Of a stretch of DNA of 64,000 bases, positions 62,381-64,000 are shown piece by piece. A program made the translations under genes and the position numbers. The stretch is from Brenneria bubanii (GTDB lineage: Bacteria; Pseudomonadota; Gammaproteobacteria; Enterobacterales; Enterobacteriaceae): positions 434,001 to 498,000 of the forward strand of contig NZ_JAKMAJ010000001.1 in the NCBI RefSeq assembly GCF_022378355.1, read 5' to 3'. The notes below the pieces were generated by a model. That model ran no database searches and was not told the origin of the DNA. It was given only the letters and a program-made list of their open reading frames with translations. How positions within the stretch are numbered: the stretch's first letter is position 1; every line of letters begins with the position of its first letter.

Positions 62381-62737
62381 GGTTAGTGAGTGCCTACTGT
62401 CGTTTTGTGGTGGCCGATAGAACAAAAAACACCGCTTGTAGCCATGTTTCTCACGCAATGAAATGGTGCTGGCGCCTCTATCGGATCAATCTGCTCAGGA
62501 GCGTGGTAACAGAGCCTATCAGGCATAACGTCAATCCCAGCTAAATCAACGCCCGGAAACACAACAGACAGACCAGTATCTACCTGATAACGCAGGGTAT
62601 CATGAGGTCATATCCTCTGTTTTTTAAAGCCCCGCGAGGCTTGATACTCAGACCTGGGGCGACCTGGCGCAATTTCCGGCGTAAGCCTGGAATTATACTG
62701 ACTGATTGTCGAGCCCCGAATTCCACCGCGCTTCCCT
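62381..62737. other. 357-bp gap between the aldolase gene and terW
   Basis: No conserved frame seen. A weak AAGCC/GGCTT hairpin lies near 62625-62642 but lacks a proper U-tract. The length suggests terW has its own promoter here. Confidence 0.4.
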
Positions 62738-63694
62738 TTATTGTTGGTTTGTGAGGGTCACCAGACGCACGCCTTCCGGCGCGCCGTCCTGTGCGATGCC
62801 ATAGACCTGAGCCTGCTCGAGAACCCTTGCCGCCCAGCGCCGATGGGTTGTCGGCTCACACATTGCGCCTTGCGATTTGAACACAGCCTGACTGGAGTTC
62901 AGGATCCTAAGGGCATCCTCATGATCCTCTGGAGTGATCATCAGAGCCCGCTCAATCTTTGCCACCTGGTTGGGATGAATAGCGGTTTTCCCCACCAGTC
63001 CGTGCGCCATATCGAGCGCCAACTCACGTTCCATCACGTTATGGTCATCAATGTGCTCGCAGACCGGTGAAGTCAGAGCAAAATCACGTGAGCCGAAAAC
63101 GGCCACCAGCATTTTGATGACGTAGCCCATCGGACTGTCATACAGCGTGAGATTACGCGGGCGGCGCAGCGAGATAACATTCATCAGATCGTTGCCGCCA
63201 ATGCGCAGCGCAATGATGCGATCATGACAGGGATGCCCGGCCAGCGTGGCGGCGAGTTCACGCATCCGTATGACATCGAAGACATCTTCGGTTTCCAGCG
63301 TCGGCATCATGCAAAGGTGTGTATCCTGCATGATTGCCCACCATTCCGGCAGGGAAGCAAGGGTGAATTTGGGCAGGACAAGCCCGTCGACCGGCGATAG
63401 GTCCAAAGACTCCGTCAGGTATTTACCCATCGGTAGGTGGCGGGGACGAATAAAAACGAGCGGCCATTCGGCACCTTGCCCATCAGCCTTGGCGGAAAGT
63501 AATGCCGCCAGCACCCGTTTTAAATTTTCTATGGCCGCAGGCACGTCGGCATCACTGACCGCATCCTCAAGACAAATGACAATGGAACGTAGCCCTTCGA
63601 TTTCATTGTTCAGCACGCTTTTGGCAATATCAGTACGCGTTGCGGGCATGTAGAGCGTAGCGCCCAGCCGGTATGGCGATAGTCTTTTTGTCAT
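62738..63694 (-). CDS. HpcH/HpaI (CitE-like) aldolase of the ter module
   Basis: TIM-barrel protein of the CitE/HpcH family, 318 residues. Visible features are the N-terminal LYMPATRTDIAKSVLN, IVICLEDAVSDADV with the metal-binding acid residues, WPLVFIRPRHL, VDGLVLPKF, MPTLETEDVF, ALRIGGNDLMN and GLVGKTAIHPNQVAKIERA, all in the CitE order. Such proteins occur in bacterial ter-associated biosynthetic clusters with PRTase/StiP and ATP-grasp proteins, thought to make or process a nucleoside-like metabolite. The substrate is unknown. The start overlaps the stop of the upstream gene by one base (TGATG), so translation is coupled. Confidence 0.85.
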   Translation of the reverse strand: MTKRLSPYRLGATLYMPATRTDIAKSVLNNEIEGLRSIVICLEDAVSDADVPAAIENLKRVLAALLSAKADGQGAEWPLVFIRPRHLPMGKYLTESLDLSPVDGLVLPKFTLASLPEWWAIMQDTHLCMMPTLETEDVFDVIRMRELAATLAGHPCHDRIIALRIGGNDLMNVISLRRPRNLTLYDSPMGYVIKMLVAVFGSRDFALTSPVCEHIDDHNVMERELALDMAHGLVGKTAIHPNQVAKIERALMITPEDHEDALRILNSSQAVFKSQGAMCEPTTHRRWAARVLEQAQVYGIAQDGAPEGVRLVTLTNQQ

Positions 63695-64000
63695 CAGCGA
63701 ACCTTTTTGATAATGGTGACGGCCCGATACTGCCCGATGCGGTCGCCGACCTCAGTAATGGTGATGTTTTTTTCACGGGCTAAATACACCAACAGGGCAA
63801 CGTCCTGATCATGAACCGAACGGACAAGAACGTGTTCGGGGACCCGGCGTAAAACGGCGCGCGTGGCTTCGGCAATGCCGGGTTTAATTCGGTTAATGCT
63901 GCAAATATTGTACTCCGCGGCCAGCGACGAAATAATCAGCTCGCTCTGTGATTTCAACGGCGCGAAATCCGCAGGACTCCACTGGCTGGCGGGGATTTCA
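63694..64000 (-). CDS. C-terminal part of a StiP/PELOTA-domain protein (ter module)
   Basis: Frame open to the window edge, so only the last 101 codons are seen. The C-terminal about 85 residues (VPEHVLVRSVHDQDVALLVY, then LAREKNITITEVGDRIGQYR) look like the PELOTA RNA-binding domain found at the end of StiP-type proteins (formerly called phosphoribosyltransferases) in ter clusters. An internal TTG at 63957 is not a convincing start, because the frame continues upstream as coding sequence. Confirmation needs the flanking DNA. Confidence 0.7.
   Translation of the reverse strand, partial: EIPASQWSPADFAPLKSQSELIISSLAAEYNICSINRIKPGIAEATRAVLRRVPEHVLVRSVHDQDVALLVYLAREKNITITEVGDRIGQYRAVTIIKKVR

Noticed and set aside
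62459-62737. Insertion sequence remnant between the aldolase gene and terW
   Set aside because: No transposase fragment or terminal inverted repeats could be seen.

Overview
The window is chromosomal DNA of an enterobacterium (Enterobacterales). Nearly every protein matches an Escherichia coli housekeeping protein over its full length, usually within a few residues of the E. coli size. The RsmB-type GGA-rich RNA, a tellurite-type (ter) gene module and the repeat content make a Pectobacteriaceae member (Pectobacterium/Dickeya/Brenneria-like) the best guess. That placement is an inference and the genus is not determined. Coding density is high, and most genes have clear Shine-Dalgarno sites and E. 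coli-like start codons, including several conserved GTG or TTG starts.

Region 1 (1-16265, minus strand) is the envelope and translation block, given here in transcription order. rpsB-tsf and pyrH-frr make ribosomal protein S2, EF-Ts, UMP kinase and ribosome recycling factor. dxr, uppS and cdsA supply isoprenoid and CDP-diacylglycerol precursors. rseP, bamA, skp, lpxD, fabZ, lpxA and lpxB handle the envelope stress protease, outer-membrane protein assembly and lipid A synthesis. rnhB and the 5' end of dnaE follow. An ERIC element separates pyrH from frr, and terminators follow tsf, frr and dxr. A hairpin/U-tract attenuator lies between rpsB and tsf.

Region 2 (16625-36456) starts with map, glnD, dapD and yaeH on the plus strand. 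It then joins directly to yqcA-truC-yqcC, the RsmB/CsrB regulatory RNA and syd (minus), followed by queF, ppnN and xni (plus). In E. coli these two blocks are far apart on the map. Next come rlmM-ygdD-gcvA with the divergent GcvB small RNA, ygdI, the sulfur-transfer group csdA-csdE-tcdA, and a BisC-like molybdopterin oxidoreductase that is absent from this position in E. coli.

Region 3 (36966-61816) carries mltA, one initiator tRNA, amiC, argA (with tandem ArgR boxes), and recD-recB-ptrA-recC. These are followed by the minor pseudopilin genes ppdC-ygdB-ppdB-ppdA, then thyA-lgt, ptsP-rppH, a DnaA-box cluster, and mutH.

Region 4 (about 61817-64000) is accessory. It holds a TerW-like regulator, a CitE-like aldolase and the end of a StiP/PELOTA-type protein, the start of a ter-associated module that continues past the window edge.

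The most noteworthy non-coding signals are RsmB with upstream GacA/UvrY boxes, GcvB with its promoter, a DARS2-like DnaA-box group beside mutH, and a 72-75 bp tandem repeat family found upstream of both glnD and mltA in the same orientation relative to the gene.
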